From assembly GCA_951802195.1 (NCBI GenBank), contig OX637633.1:248001-312000 (forward strand): 64,000 nucleotides of DNA, read 5' to 3'. Both the position numbers and the translations under genes were made by a program. The notes under the pieces were generated by a model. It was not told the origin of the DNA, made no database searches, and saw only the letters and a list, made by a program, of their open reading frames with translations. This document shows, in pieces, positions 54,742 to 64,000 of the stretch. Numbering within the stretch: the stretch's first letter is position 1; each line of letters starts with the position of its first letter. The DNA is from Tausonia pullulans (lineage: Eukaryota; Basidiomycota; Tremellomycetes; Cystofilobasidiales; Mrakiaceae).

Positions 54742-54839
54742 GTTTGATTAGCTCAGGGGTAGAGCGACAGATTGCAAGCATACTAGAAATGGTATAGGCT
54801 GTTCTCTGTAGGTCACTAGTTCAAATCTTGTATCAAACT
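54742..54839 (+). tRNA. tRNA-Cys (anticodon GCA) with intron
   Basis: GTTTGAT/ATCAAAC acceptor and discriminator T, as usual for tRNA-Cys. D arm GCTC-AGGGGTA-GAGC, anticodon stem ACAGA/TCTGT with TTGCAAG, giving anticodon GCA. Intron of about 26 bases. T arm ACTAG-TTCAAAT-CTTGT has one mismatch, and the B-box is imperfect (GTTCAAATC). Strength is therefore a little below that of the neighbours. Confidence 0.8.
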
Positions 54840-55260
54840 CTCTCTTTTTGGTTTCTTTTGCGCTTCAGCACTCTGATCCGTCGTCGGATTTGTATTAGAC
54901 AGCATCTGCAGTTGAACTGAGAAAGCTCAAGCCAGCCGAGTGCGGGTAGTGAGAAGGAACGCCCTTCTTTGAATGCAGTACGGGGGTCCGCATGCTTCGC
55001 GACGGGCAAGCGCAGAGGCGACAACGAAACTTGTAGATCTCGCGTCGCACCGTCTCATTTCCATCCTACCTTCGCCTCCCACCTCCGCCTCGACCGACAA
55101 ATGCAAGCCCCAGCCCGATCTGAGGCCTTGACAGGCCCTGAGGAGAAGTTCGGAAGTGTTACGTGTGTCATATGCCAAAAAGAGGGGTGGAGGGAATTGG
55201 TTACAAATGACGAGATTGGCGGTTTTGGCGCACGGGGAAGGTGGTTTTTTTTTGTATTTA

Positions 55261-55304
55261 AGTCGTCAGTTATACGTGGAGAACGAGGTAACCCTATGAG
55301 AGAC
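55261..55304 (+). repeat. Dispersed repeat, copy 3
   Basis: AGTCGTCAGTTATACGTGGA, GAACGAGGTAACCCTATGAG, preceded by a 9-base T run and GTATTTA (55242-55260). Lies about 85 bases before tRNA-Asp. Matches copy 2 closely, including the T run. Confidence 0.7.
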
Positions 55305-55386
55305 ATACCTTGGGTTGAGGTAAAAGTCCAAGATCAAGACTGCCTTCCGCCCAGGATTTCTAACCATCTTTCTTTGAAGATCTACG

Positions 55387-55521
55387 TCTTTGGTGGTCCA
55401 ACGGCTAAGATGTCCGCCTGTCAATCAGCAGAAGCTCCATGAATGAAGCATTCAGATGAATGCTTGTGAAAGTGAACGCAATTGTCCGCGGGAGACCGGG
55501 GTTCGACTCCCCGCCAGAGAG
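55387..55521 (+). tRNA. tRNA-Asp (anticodon GUC) with long intron
   Basis: TCTTTGG/CCAGAGA acceptor, discriminator G, D arm with AACGGCTAAGA, anticodon stem TCCGC/GCGGG and loop CTGTCA, so anticodon GTC. T arm CGGGG-TTCGACT-CCCCG perfect. The intron is about 63 bases, containing an inverted repeat (AAGCATTC ... GAATGCTT) that would form a hairpin. Long for a fungal tRNA intron. Confidence 0.88.
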
Positions 55522-56253
55522 TGTTTCATTTTGCCCTGTATCAGGTCGTTTTCTGACTACTCCAGGGTCGTGGTATGTATGTGTTTAGGCTCGACGAAGC
55601 ATGCTGTGATGGGCAAAGGAGGAACGGTTCGGGAGAACGGATGAAGAAGCCATGACGCGCAGGTTCAACGTTAAGAGTCTTGTCTTCGCACTCGACAACG
55701 AACTTCGATCAAAAGAAAACTCGAGAGGGATGAGAAGTGAGCCAATCGTATAGAAGGCTAGCCAGCATTGAGAGACAGGCCGCATACTTCGACAAGCTTG
55801 CAAAGAGGAACGCAACTTCAAGTTTAACGTCGAGACTGAGCATTATTATGCTTGATGTGCCACGCTCGCTTCTTCCCCACAAACATATGGCGTGAGTGTA
55901 GCTTTCATCAAATGGGATCGTGACTGGAAGATTGCCAGTAGGGTAGAGTGCAAAAGAAAGAGCGAAAGTCTGTCCTACCTCCACTGGCCAAGTAGCTTGG
56001 TTCAGCTCGAAGCTCTCTTTGTCTCGCACCTTGGATTATCGCCTTGTGCCATTGCATGTGCCTTCGCTTTCTCAAGAAGGGCTCGACAAAGAACAACCCG
56101 TATTTGGTATACTTGCATGCGGGACTGACTCAAGAGTCAAGGAGAGGCGTCTCGATGAGAGAACGATGGCTCGGGTGCCTCATCCGGCCGTCTGTCGTGA
56201 GGTCGTCGTACCACATCATTGGTTACCGGCTATGTGTCATAGAGAACGGCCGC
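55522..56253. other. Intergenic, nothing recognised
   Basis: Between tRNA-Asp and the 3' end of the minus-strand membrane protein. Short frames only, no motif. Confidence 0.4.
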
Positions 56254-57416
56254 TCATTTATCCTCGATACCCATAAAGGCCGCCCGGATGAGCTCTCGAT
56301 CAATGACGACCTTCTTGATCGACGTCGGCGAGCTCCGCCGCTTGGCGAGGGCGAGCTCAAGACCCGAGACGGGATGCATATCGAGCTCGAGCGTCTGGGG
56401 TTTGCTCGTCCGGGGGTTCTGGATGATAATGTCCATCGTTGGGGAGCGGCCGTCAACTGAAGCGGCACACGCCACGAAGTTAGCCAGTAAGCGCGCCACT
56501 GAGCGGATGAACGACCGTCGTCGGTAACGACTCACCTCCCTTGGGGTCCAGCCCCTGCCTTGCAATCCCATAGTCGACCTTCCATCCTAGCGGCTTCTTC
56601 CTCACCCATCGCGTCAAAACATCGAACCGCCGAACGATCCTAACCCTCCCACTCGGGCGATACTTGGTGATCTCCGCAATCGAGTGCGGTCCCCATTTGA
56701 GCCAGATCTTGACAGGGAGGTAGAATGCGAGCGCTCCACCGACGATGCGTACCTCGACAGCGAGCTCGTTAAGCTTAGGAGGGATGTAGGAGGGGTCCCG
56801 AATGAGACGGGCCTTGTTGTAGAGACTGCGGAGGCGCGAGTCGGCGTCCATCCAGTCAAAGACGGCGGCACTGGAACGATATGAGAGGGCGTGAACGAGG
56901 AGGTGTGCGCGTGTGAGTTAAAGAGGCAAATGACAGGGTGTCCTGTTAAAGGGAACGCACGTGAAGCCGACTTGAGAGAGGATCAAAAGCCAAGTGATGG
57001 TGTAGCTCGGGAAGGGCTGCCGAGAGTAGACGAGTCGTCTGACACACACAAAAAGACGTGTCAGATGTCAGCCCATGGCCGTGGCGTTGAAGAGGAACTC
57101 GACGCGTCCGTCCATCGAGGCGGCCAGCCACTGACTCCTCGTCCTCCCCGGGCTCACGGCTCTTGTGCCAGTCGGTCTTGGTGAGAAGGTGGACAATCTG
57201 GCTCTTACGCGTCGATGAGGCATACTTCTGGGCCTCGAACGAGTCCGCTCCCGGAAGCTTGGACGGCAGAGGACGCGTCGCCGACGGGGACGTTGGTCGG
57301 CTTGCCGGTGGTGGAGGGCTGAGCGTCGAGGCAGCGCGGGACGAATAGCACGCGACAGCGGTGCTCGAGAATAGCCTCGGAGTAGAGGAAGGAGAGAGGC
57401 GGCACAGAGATACCAT
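56254..57416 (-). CDS. Predicted mitochondrial membrane protein, paralogue of the divergent gene at 57617
   Basis: Start MVSLCRLSPSSTPRLFSSTA at 57416, then CYSSRAASTLSPPPPASRPT: a mitochondrial presequence. Next come KSQIVHLLTKTDWHKSREPG, FLFNATAMG, a first hydrophobic stretch (YTITWLLILSQVGFT), FDWMDADSRLRSLYNKARLI, then a second (IVGGALAFYLPVKIWLKW). After it is a conserved basic block, ITKYRPSGRVRIVRRFDVLT then RWVRKKPLGWKVDY. The C-terminal part (MDIIIQNPRTSKPQTLELDM, KKVVIDRELIRAAFMGIEDK) ends at 56254. Two membrane segments with a matrix- or intermembrane-facing C-terminal domain is the likely topology. I recognise no named family; the YRPSxRVRxxxRxD block and VxDRxLxRxAFxGIE end recur in the neighbour. 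Confidence 0.7.
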
Positions 57417-57616
57417 GGCTACCGAGCCTAAGGATCAAGTGATGGTTGGGAGCCAGACAGCTAGCTCTTTCTCTCGCCGATCCGCGTCTCGCCGTCGAGG
57501 GAGGAAGAGGCCGACGCGAGAGGATATCGAGAGCCGGCTTTTTCTGGATGGACCTGTCTCTCGACCTCCAACACTTTCTCAGTTTCCCACCTCTCGCAAC
57601 GAGAGGTATCTCCAAG
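57417..57616. promoter_or_regulatory. Bidirectional promoter of the paralogue pair
   Basis: Only 200 bases separate the two start codons, so both genes must share this stretch. It is GC-rich with several CTC/GAG-type motifs; no TATA box seen. Head-to-head placement suggests co-expression, which is inference. Confidence 0.5.
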
Positions 57617-58934
57617 ATGACTCTTCCATTCCTCCGCTGCGCCGCCTACCCCATGTCCTTCCCGGCGGCCTCTGTCCCTTTCACCCGCCTCGCCGTCGCC
57701 TCTTCGTACTCGACCACTTCTCCAACGCGTCCTCCGCCGACGTCCGCTTCCAACGCCGGCACCTGGCAGGCCAACCAGGAGCTCGCCAAGTCTGGTAGTG
57801 CTGCTGGTCTCAAGCCTCGAACGAGGCCTACTGGATTGCGGTCGCCGGCCGAGGTGCGGGCGTCTCAGCAGGCGCAGGAGCTTCGCGAGGCAGCGATCAG
57901 CAATTCGGGATGGCGCAAGAGCCAGGAGGAGGGCGAGGAGGAGGAGTGGGTGCACTTTCAGAGGTTTGGAAACGCAGCGCGAGCATATGGAGCTAACGGC
58001 TATGAACCGCGCGCGCTCCTTCGCAGAAGGGTTGTCTACTCTCGACGAGGTTCGCCGCCAAATGGCCTTGTCTGGGCCTTCATTATTTCGACGACAACGT
58101 GTCTGTGAGTCGTTCATGTTGGCATCTAGTGGGGAGAGCGTGATAACGGCTTTGGCGTGCGTGTCAGGTACGCAGCATTCGGACTTCTGAGACTGATCTC
58201 ACATCTCCAGCGTCGTCACATTCGACACTCTGCTCGAGAATTCAATCCTCTTCCCGTCTGCCAACAAACAGCGCTTCCAGCAGCTTTCTCCCTCTTCCTC
58301 CTCCGACACTTCTCTCTTATCTGATGAGGCCACCACCCGTCCCCCCCTCACGAACCAACTACCTGTGTCGAGGTCGCCGTACGAGCGCCCGACCAAGACG
58401 CTCGCCGTTCTTGCAGCTGCAACCTTAATCGTGCCCGCTGTAGTCTTTGGCCTCTGGGCTCCCAACGCTATTGGTGAGATCGCCCGTTTGTGTGCTCTGC
58501 TGTTCGTTTCTGACGCTCTAATCTCTAGTCCGCGTCTACTCTTACCGTCCCTCCCGACGTGTCCGCCTCATCTCCCGGCTCGACACTCTCTTCCGGTTCG
58601 TCAACCGGAGCGCCATCGCCGGCGACCCCATCGGCACCAAGGTCGATTTTGTCGCGGCCTCCCAGCCGAAAGTCAATGGCAGTGGGTCTAGCCTGAATCC
58701 TCCCGCGTGAACAAGATAGATCTGACGGCCTTCCACGTAGAGCTCGTCCCCCAGCTCATTCTCCGCATCCCGTCGGCGAAGACCTCGGCCGGGCGACGCA
58801 AGATCCTCGACCTCAGCGAGCCCTCTCCGGGAGAACTCGGCAGCGGCAAGCTCGTCGTCGACCGGGATCTACTTCGGCAGGCGTTCACGGGCATTGAGGA
58901 GGTGGTCCGCAAGGATGGGGACAGGATTATTTGA
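57617..58934 (+). CDS. Predicted mitochondrial membrane protein, paralogue of the divergent gene at 56254
   Basis: Start MTLPFLRCAAYPMSFPAASV at 57617, then LAVASSYSTTSPTRPPPTSA, a presequence. Next QELREAAISNSGWRKSQEEG; after an intron, RRGSPPNGLVWAFIISTTTC with a hydrophobic segment; VTFDTLLENSILFPSANKQR; a Ser-rich linker; a second segment, LAVLAAATLIVPAVVFGLW; then VRVYSYRPSRRVRLISRLDT and LFRFVNRSA. The C terminus is FHVELVPQLILRIPSAKTSA, KLVVDRDLLRQAFTGIEEVV, ending at 58934. Every block aligns in order with the gene at 56254: two membrane segments, YRPSxRVRLIxRLD, and (I/V)DRxLxRxAFxGIE. Spacing differs in the linker. Four or five introns. Function unknown. Confidence 0.72.
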
Positions 58935-59393
58935 TGAAAGTATGACATCTGGATTAATTGTGTTGACAATGAGGCGGGGCTATCATCAGGCGGCGCGGCG
59001 CAAACCAGCCCGGCTTTCGATTGGAGGAAGTGAAGCAAGTGATTGGTCAAAAGACGGCCAGGCGAGCGAACTCATATAAAACGACTCAGTTGATATGGCA
59101 CAGGACCTCTCGTCTGGCAATCTACCCACTCGGCGGCCCCTGATCGCCGACCTGTCTCATCTGTCTGATTGTCTCTCTACCTACTCTGTGTCTACCATCC
59201 GTAACGCATTAATCCAAGTGATTCATTCGACCACTCCCTTTGAACCACCTCTCACCCTCCAGTCGATTTGAGAAAGGCCCGTGCGGAAAGCCCGAAGAAG
59301 TCGAGTCTCCTGGAGAAGCAGCTCTCGCGCGTCTCCGTCGGCGGTCTCCCAACGTCCACCTCCTCCCTCCCTAGTCCTCTTTACTCTACGAAC
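58935..59393. other. Intergenic, promoter of the ZNF706-like gene
   Basis: Convergent/tandem spacer of 460 bases with a CT-rich stretch at about 59130-59390 leading into the downstream start. No other gene. Confidence 0.4.
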
Positions 59394-59979
59394 ATGGCTC
59401 GCGGTCTCCAGAAGGTGAGCTACCTCCCCAACATCCCTCCCAACCGTCTTGGTCAAAAGACGACTGACAGACTTCCCCAACCTCCTTCTTCCTCGCGGCC
59501 TCCAGGTCCAGTCCCAGTACGCGTTTCCCAGTCCAGTCTTTTCTCCATTCGCATTCACTTTCGCTAAACCTCGCTCAAATTATTAGGCAGAAGAACGCTG
59601 AAGCTGCCAAGAAGGCTCAGGGGGGCAAGTCGCACCTCAAGGCGGTACGTACGGCTCTTGTTTGTCCCGGGCCGCCCTAATCCTGATTCTGTACCTTCAG
59701 AATGAGAAATCTCTCAGCTTCGTATGCCCCTCTTGCAAGCAGCCGGTGATGAACGTGAAGAATCTGCGCGAGCACTTCGAATCTAAGCACTCTGGTGCGT
59801 ATACAGTCGTCCGAAAACGCGATGTTCGTTCACAGAGGCCACGTGGGCTGACACGCACCATTCGATGCCTTCTGCTCTTCTATTTAGCCCTTCCTGCTCC
59901 GGACTACGAGGCCCTTGAGGCGGCCGCCAAGGCCAAGATTGCTGCTGCTACCCCGGCCGCTGGTGCGAAGAAGAAGTGA
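59394..59979 (+). CDS. Small ZNF706/SERF-like zinc finger protein
   Basis: Exons encode MARGLQK, VQSQ, QKNAEAAKKAQGGKSHLKA, NEKSLSFVCPSCKQPVMNVK then NLREHFESKHS, and ALPAPDYEALEAAAKAKIAA ending AGAKKK at 59979. About 92 residues. The N terminus M-A-R-G-x-Q-K-x-Q-S-Q-Q-K-N-A is the 4F5/SERF-type motif of the ZNF706 family, and C-x2-C ... H-x4-H (CPSCKQPVMNVKNLREHFESKH) is its single C2H2 finger. Human ZNF706 is 76 residues with the same order. Members have been linked to stem-cell state and to RNA/amyloid chaperone effects, none established in fungi. The third exon-intron pair has a 6-codon first exon, and all four junctions preserve frame. Confidence 0.88.
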
Positions 59980-60344
59980 GCGTTCACGGAAGGATGCAGT
60001 GACGGTGGCCCAAGCGAGCGCGGGCAGCCTGAGAGCCCAGATTTAGACGCTGGGCCTGGCCAGATGTCCGGAGGAGGAAGTTGAAGGGAGGTTTCTTTGC
60101 ATGGGTTGATCATGGGGATAATGTGCATTTCGAGTCAATATTGCCTTTGTCTTGCGCGCGATCAGTTCCGCCATGCACGTCTCGGAGCATTCCTTCTGTT
60201 TCCTCTCTGGCTTTTGTTCCGTTTCAGACGAGACAGTTCTCTTCTTTTCTACCTGATGGAAAAGTTCCAATCGCGCTTCGGCTTGCTCAACTGCTAAAAG
60301 CCATCGATGAGATTTGTAGCAGTTGGGTGGACTCCATCGATGCG
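59980..60344. other. 3' flank of the ZNF706-like gene
   Basis: No gene recognised in this 365-base stretch. Confidence 0.4.
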
Positions 60345-61420
60345 TCATGACTGTGTCTCTTCAGACTTACGTCTATACTGAACTGTGCCCGGGGGAGGTT
60401 CTTTTTGGTTTCTTCTTGTCACATTTTGCTTGTCTTTCTTGAGCTCGTCGAGGGCTGCAAGGATGGCAACATGAGCTTTTTTGTCAGGTTTGCTGCGGTC
60501 CCCACCCAAGTCAAGCTCGACGTCCAAGCCAAGATGGACCCGCCCAGCCTATTCAGACTCTACCTCAAGCTCACCTCGTACTCCCTCTGAGCCGATTAGC
60601 CATTTGAGTGGCTTCTCAACAATCGCGTCGAGATTGCGGAGCTGGTCGTTCTCGTCGGGTGCGGCCGGAGCTCCACTGGTCGTAGAACAACTGGCTTCTC
60701 GCTTCTTCGATAGAGTAAGAGTAGGGGGAGGTAGAGGGGCTAGGACATCAGAACATCCAGTAACCCCAGAGTCCTCACCAATTTTGAACGTGCGTCTCCC
60801 CCAGCAGCTGCGCGAGTAAGGGATTGATACTGTGGGCAGGGATGGGAGGGCATCGGGAGTGCGTGACTGCATGCGCCCAACCTCATGACCAAGGAGGGAC
60901 GCAGATATTGACACTGGTGCTGAGGCGGAATCCTTTCTTTGAACCACTCGATCCCTTCGAAGTGGGCCGAGCCGACTTTTTGACGATGCCTGGATGTGAC
61001 CAACGCTACTGCCTTGGGTTGTCTTTCATCTCGCTGTCTCTTGTTGACGTGCTTCACCTTCGATGCGTCCACTATTTTCTGAAAGTGAGGGTTGCTGGCG
61101 CGCCTGCCTACATGGAGGTCTGGCATCGAGGTTTGTCCAATCGAGTTGCTATGTCCGCTGTCCAGTTATCCATTCGATGTGTCTTTGTCCATTTCTTTCA
61201 CGCCAGTTGAAGGTATCCAGCTCTCCGAGGTCCCGCTCTTCTGCCTCCTTCCTGAACTCCTGGGAGGATGGATGAGCATCTATTCGTCCACGAATCTGTC
61301 TCTTGGTGTCCGTTGTCGTTTGCCCAAGCTTATTCCAATCTCCTGCCGATTTCTTGACCTCATGGACGTCATAGCCGTAAGTGGAATTTCTCCCATCCCG
61401 AGTCCCAGTCCTTGAAGTTA
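60345..61420 (-). CDS. Possible hypothetical gene, model uncertain
   Basis: Several minus-strand stretches look coding by composition: EVKKSAGDWNKLGQTTTDTK and FRKEAEERDLGELDTFNWRE (about 61390-61180), ASKVKHVNKRQRDERQPKAV (about 61060-60990), KIGEDSGVTGCSDVL and DQLRNLDAIVEKPLKWLIGS (about 60790-60590), then after a possible 46-base intron LDLGGDRSKPDKKAHVAILA, ALDELKKDKQNV, stop at 60345. They are in different phases and I could not find junctions that join all of them. An ATG at 61397 (MGEIPLTAMTSMRSRNRQEI) is in a different frame from the first block. A strongly pyrimidine-rich stretch (minus strand, about 61870-61500) would be the promoter. Either a real multi-exon gene of unknown type or chance; no family recognised. 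Confidence 0.3.
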
Positions 61421-62066
61421 GTTAGCCTGTACTTCTCTCGAGCTTCACAACTTAGGATCTGGGAGGCCCGTGACCCACTAATGAGTATCCTCGCTCTCTT
61501 TTGGAAAGAAATCTAGGGCAGCCCAGTGAAGGCAAGAGATGAAGCTGAGAGAAGAAGGACAAGATAACGACAAACCATTGAAATCCCAAGAAAAAGAGCA
61601 ACCAAAACCCAGAACGAAGAAAATGAGATCGTCGACAAAGAGAGAGAGAGTAGACAAGCACAGCAACAAGAACGAACAAAAGAAGAGAGCATGGGGTGCA
61701 GGCAGGCAGGCAAGCAGGCAGGCAAGGGTAGCTACAGCTAAAGAGAAAACAAGGAATGAGCTAGGACAAGAAAGGACCGAGGGACAGAAAGAGCAAATTG
61801 CCAGAACTAGTGGGAATGGGGAGAGGGCAAGACATATCAGAAGCCGAGCGCATTGTGTGTGAAAGAAAGGTAAGCAGGATTGAGAACGAAAAAACCGGTG
61901 ATGCAGAGATAATGAAGCCCAAAAGTGAGAAAGACAGCTAGAGGGACCACGAGGCGTCCAGTGTAAGGGGTCAGGCTGATAGAAGGAGAAATGGGAATTG
62001 AGGCGGGCCGATAATTCGGTCAGTCGACATCTCCCAATCGGCGCGACTCCTTCGTACTCACCCTTT
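61421..62066. repeat. AG-rich low-complexity stretch with a CAGG/CAAG tandem run
   Basis: Between about 61500 and 61900 the + strand is strongly purine-rich. At 61700-61730 a tetranucleotide run (GCAGGCAGGCAGGCAAGCAG and on) occurs. Otherwise nothing recognised. Confidence 0.6.
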
Positions 62067-64000
62067 TCATCGCCTGCCCCTCGTGACCCCGCCCCTCTTC
62101 CATTTCCTTGCCCCCGAGCCCCCCGACGCAGCCGTCAAGACGACAGCGGCAGAATTCTTGATCTTCCGCCGCTTGACGACTCCGCCGATCCCAAACGTAT
62201 GGTCGGCGCGCGAGGGGGCGCACGAGGCGCACTTAGTTGAGTTAGCAAGGTGGCGGAGCAGGGCATCGCTAGATGATGGATATGGTCAGCTTGGAGGGGA
62301 CTGTATGGGATGATAGAGAGATACTGACTTGCGCATGAACTTTTCGGGGCAGGTCGGACACGTGTAAGGCCGTTCCCCTGTGTGGATCCTGTTGAAGGAG
62401 GGCGCGTGTCAGCGAAAGCTTTGAGAAGAGAGATGACATGTTGACTCGCCGGCGATGGCGGTTAAGGTCGTTCTGGGCGATGGATAAGCGCATCAGTCTT
62501 GAGCTTGAGATACCGCCGCTGATCTACTCACCTTCCTCAGGAATTTCTCCTCGCAGAAATCGCACGCAAACGGCCTGTTCCCAACCTCTTCCACCTCCGC
62601 TTCCACTTCCTTGTCCTCAAGGCACGTCCGCGCCGACTTCGCCAAGCTGCTAGTGACCGATACGGCTACAATCGTCGTTGAGACCGTCGAGGAGCGTCGG
62701 GCGCACGTGATGACGGTGGGCTTGCTCGCTACCGGAGGAGAAGGCGATTGTGATGGAGGGACAACAAGAGCAGCTGAGGGTGGGGCCCTTCGTGGGCGCG
62801 TGGAGCGCTGGGGGGCAGAAGCCCGAGCGGATGGGAGAGTTTCTTGGCGAGAGGGACGAGAGCAATGAGAAGCAGGAGGAGGCGTCGGCGGCAGGGCCGA
62901 TGGGGTGGTAGGGGTAGTCTGTGGAGGAAAGTCAGCCACGCTCGTTCATCCAGTCCATGCGAAGGAGGAGGCCGACCTTGAGCACCGGCTCGGCCGGGAT
63001 CGCAGGTTGTATGCGCCTGTCACCCACGCTAGTTGGCTTCACCATCGTCGCCGCTTGCAAAACATCCGGAGCCCTGCATGCGGCGGACTTCTCGGTGGTA
63101 TCGATTCCGCGAGCGAGACCAAAGAGGATTTCGCCCGTGAGAAGGACCTCGGCATCGACGGGACCCGGTACCAGCTCATCGCCACCACAGCAATCCCTTC
63201 GACAGATATGATCCTCGACCTGGAGAGGCTTGGTGGTGAAGAGAAGGCCAGGGAAGGGCGGCGTCTCCTCGGCGGTCGAAGCCGTGGATCTCGAGGAGGA
63301 CGAGAGCGTCGGCGACAGGGACGGAGCGGCGAAGACGCCAGTTTTCGAAGTGGTGTGGAGGGGTGAGCCAGAGGAGCAGGGGGTTGTCGTCGCCGACGAC
63401 ATCGCGGAGCGAGACTTGTTGGTGTACTCAGCATGTGGACGAGATGATCGGATGTTACCGGCGCCCGCGGGGGCAGGGAAGTTCGTGGCTGAGGAGCAAT
63501 GAGACAGGGGTTGGAAGGGAGAACATCGGAGCTTTCAGCTTGTCGTTCGAACTTAGATCACACGAGACAAGGATGGACGGTCACCTCGCTGAATAGGCGA
63601 CTGAGCAGCACTATACGGATGGTAGCCAGACAACGAGTAGCTCCCGGAAGATGAAGATGAGACCGACGGATGGCGATGGCGAGTTGGAGGGTCGCCGCGC
63701 TGGGGTGGCGCCGGAAATGCCAAGGGGAAGGCAGGAGGAGCGGGCGCTGAGTAGCGATCCGAGACCGAAGCTGGTGTTACGACGTATGTTGGAAGGTCGT
63801 ACGAGAAAGGAGGTGGGGTACTATAAGGGAGGAGCGGCCGGGCTGATGAGCGAGACGAAGAGGAATGTTAGGTCACTAACTGAAGCAAGAGAGAGGACTG
63901 GCAAGCAAATGGCCACGCAACTCCAGGGATGCATGCCAATCAGACTCACGCTGGTATGATACGGGAGGAGCAGAAGGAGCGGGAGGGGGTGATGGAGGTG
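62067..64000 (-). CDS. C2H2 zinc-finger transcription factor, 5' end beyond window
   Basis: The visible exons run from beyond base 64000 (an exon end PPSPPPAPSAPPVSYQ before a GTGAGT donor at 63952) to TGA at 62067. A long Ser/Thr/Pro-rich segment (63490-62960; MSSATTTPCSSGSPLHTTSK, EILFGLARGIDTTEKSAACR, IPAEPVLK) is spliced to TTPTTPSALPPTPPPASHCS. At the C terminus are two tandem fingers split by introns: RPFACDFCEEKFLRK joined to NDLNRHRRR, and IHTGERPYTCPTCPEKFMRK joined to SDALLRH, followed by CASCAPSRADHTFGIGGVVK and a basic tail (KRRKIKNSA, GARKWKRGGVTRGRR). The HTGERPY linker is the standard one between DNA-binding fingers. Two fingers near the C terminus after a Pro-rich activation-type region is common in fungal regulators (Msn/Crz/Mig class). 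Target unknown. Confidence 0.75.

Noticed and set aside
52855-55304. Reading the tRNA-flanking repeats as solo LTRs
   Set aside because: Length, terminal TG...CA and target duplications could not be shown; I keep them as unclassified repeats.
61706-61735. Tetranucleotide run considered as a CRISPR-like or minisatellite array
   Set aside because: It is a simple CAGG/CAAG microsatellite with no spacers.

Overview
The window is nuclear DNA of a filamentous or yeast-like fungus. It is GC-rich and most genes are cut by many short GT-AG introns of about 45 to 120 bases. Promoters and introns are pyrimidine-rich, and the tRNA genes carry introns. Protein families (Nab2-type zinc fingers, a Nrd1/Seb1-like CID protein, NCE101, Ymc-type carrier, MscS channel with EF hand) and gene architecture suggest a basidiomycete, probably in the Pucciniomycotina (red-yeast/Microbotryomycetes-like). 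That placement is inference; nothing here is diagnostic alone. One 200-base run of N (15248-15447) is an assembly gap.

Layout. 1-1742: 5' part of a membrane-anchored TAP-type alpha/beta hydrolase running off the left edge. 2997-5299: Nab2/ZC3H14-like poly(A)-binding protein. 5300-9936: gene-poor stretch with one intact tiny MYND zinc-finger gene, several decayed relatives on the same strand, and a small frame broken by a stop. 9937-15144: two RNA-biology genes on the minus strand, a Nrd1/Seb1-like CTD-interacting protein and LSM4. 15496-19441: BRD8/Bdc1-like bromodomain protein, divergent from LSM4 across the gap. 19641-23587: a hypothetical gene, mitochondrial bL34m, and a DEK_C/SWIB protein with micro-exons. 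23588-31115: a second gene-poor stretch with two more MYND mini-genes and a relic, plus mitochondrial FMT1 and a hypothetical gene. 31116-40294: mitochondrial carrier, conserved fungal protein, aldo-keto reductase, PTRHD1-like protein, MscS channel. 41243-41356: tRNA-Ile. 42580-52179: ribonucleotide reductase large subunit, NCE101, and sterol O-acyltransferase. 52180-56253: tRNA island (Lys, Cys, Asp, all with introns) and a dispersed repeat. 56254-58934: a head-to-head pair of paralogous, probably mitochondrial membrane proteins. 59394-64000: ZNF706-like protein, an uncertain gene, and a C2H2 transcription factor running off the right edge.

Functional themes are ordinary housekeeping: mRNA 3' end and poly(A) handling, chromatin, mitochondrial translation and transport, dNTP synthesis, sterol storage. 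The most unusual material is the dispersed family of about 50-residue MYND-finger genes in all states of preservation, the divergent pair of unrecognised paralogues, and several micro-exons of 6 to 8 bases.
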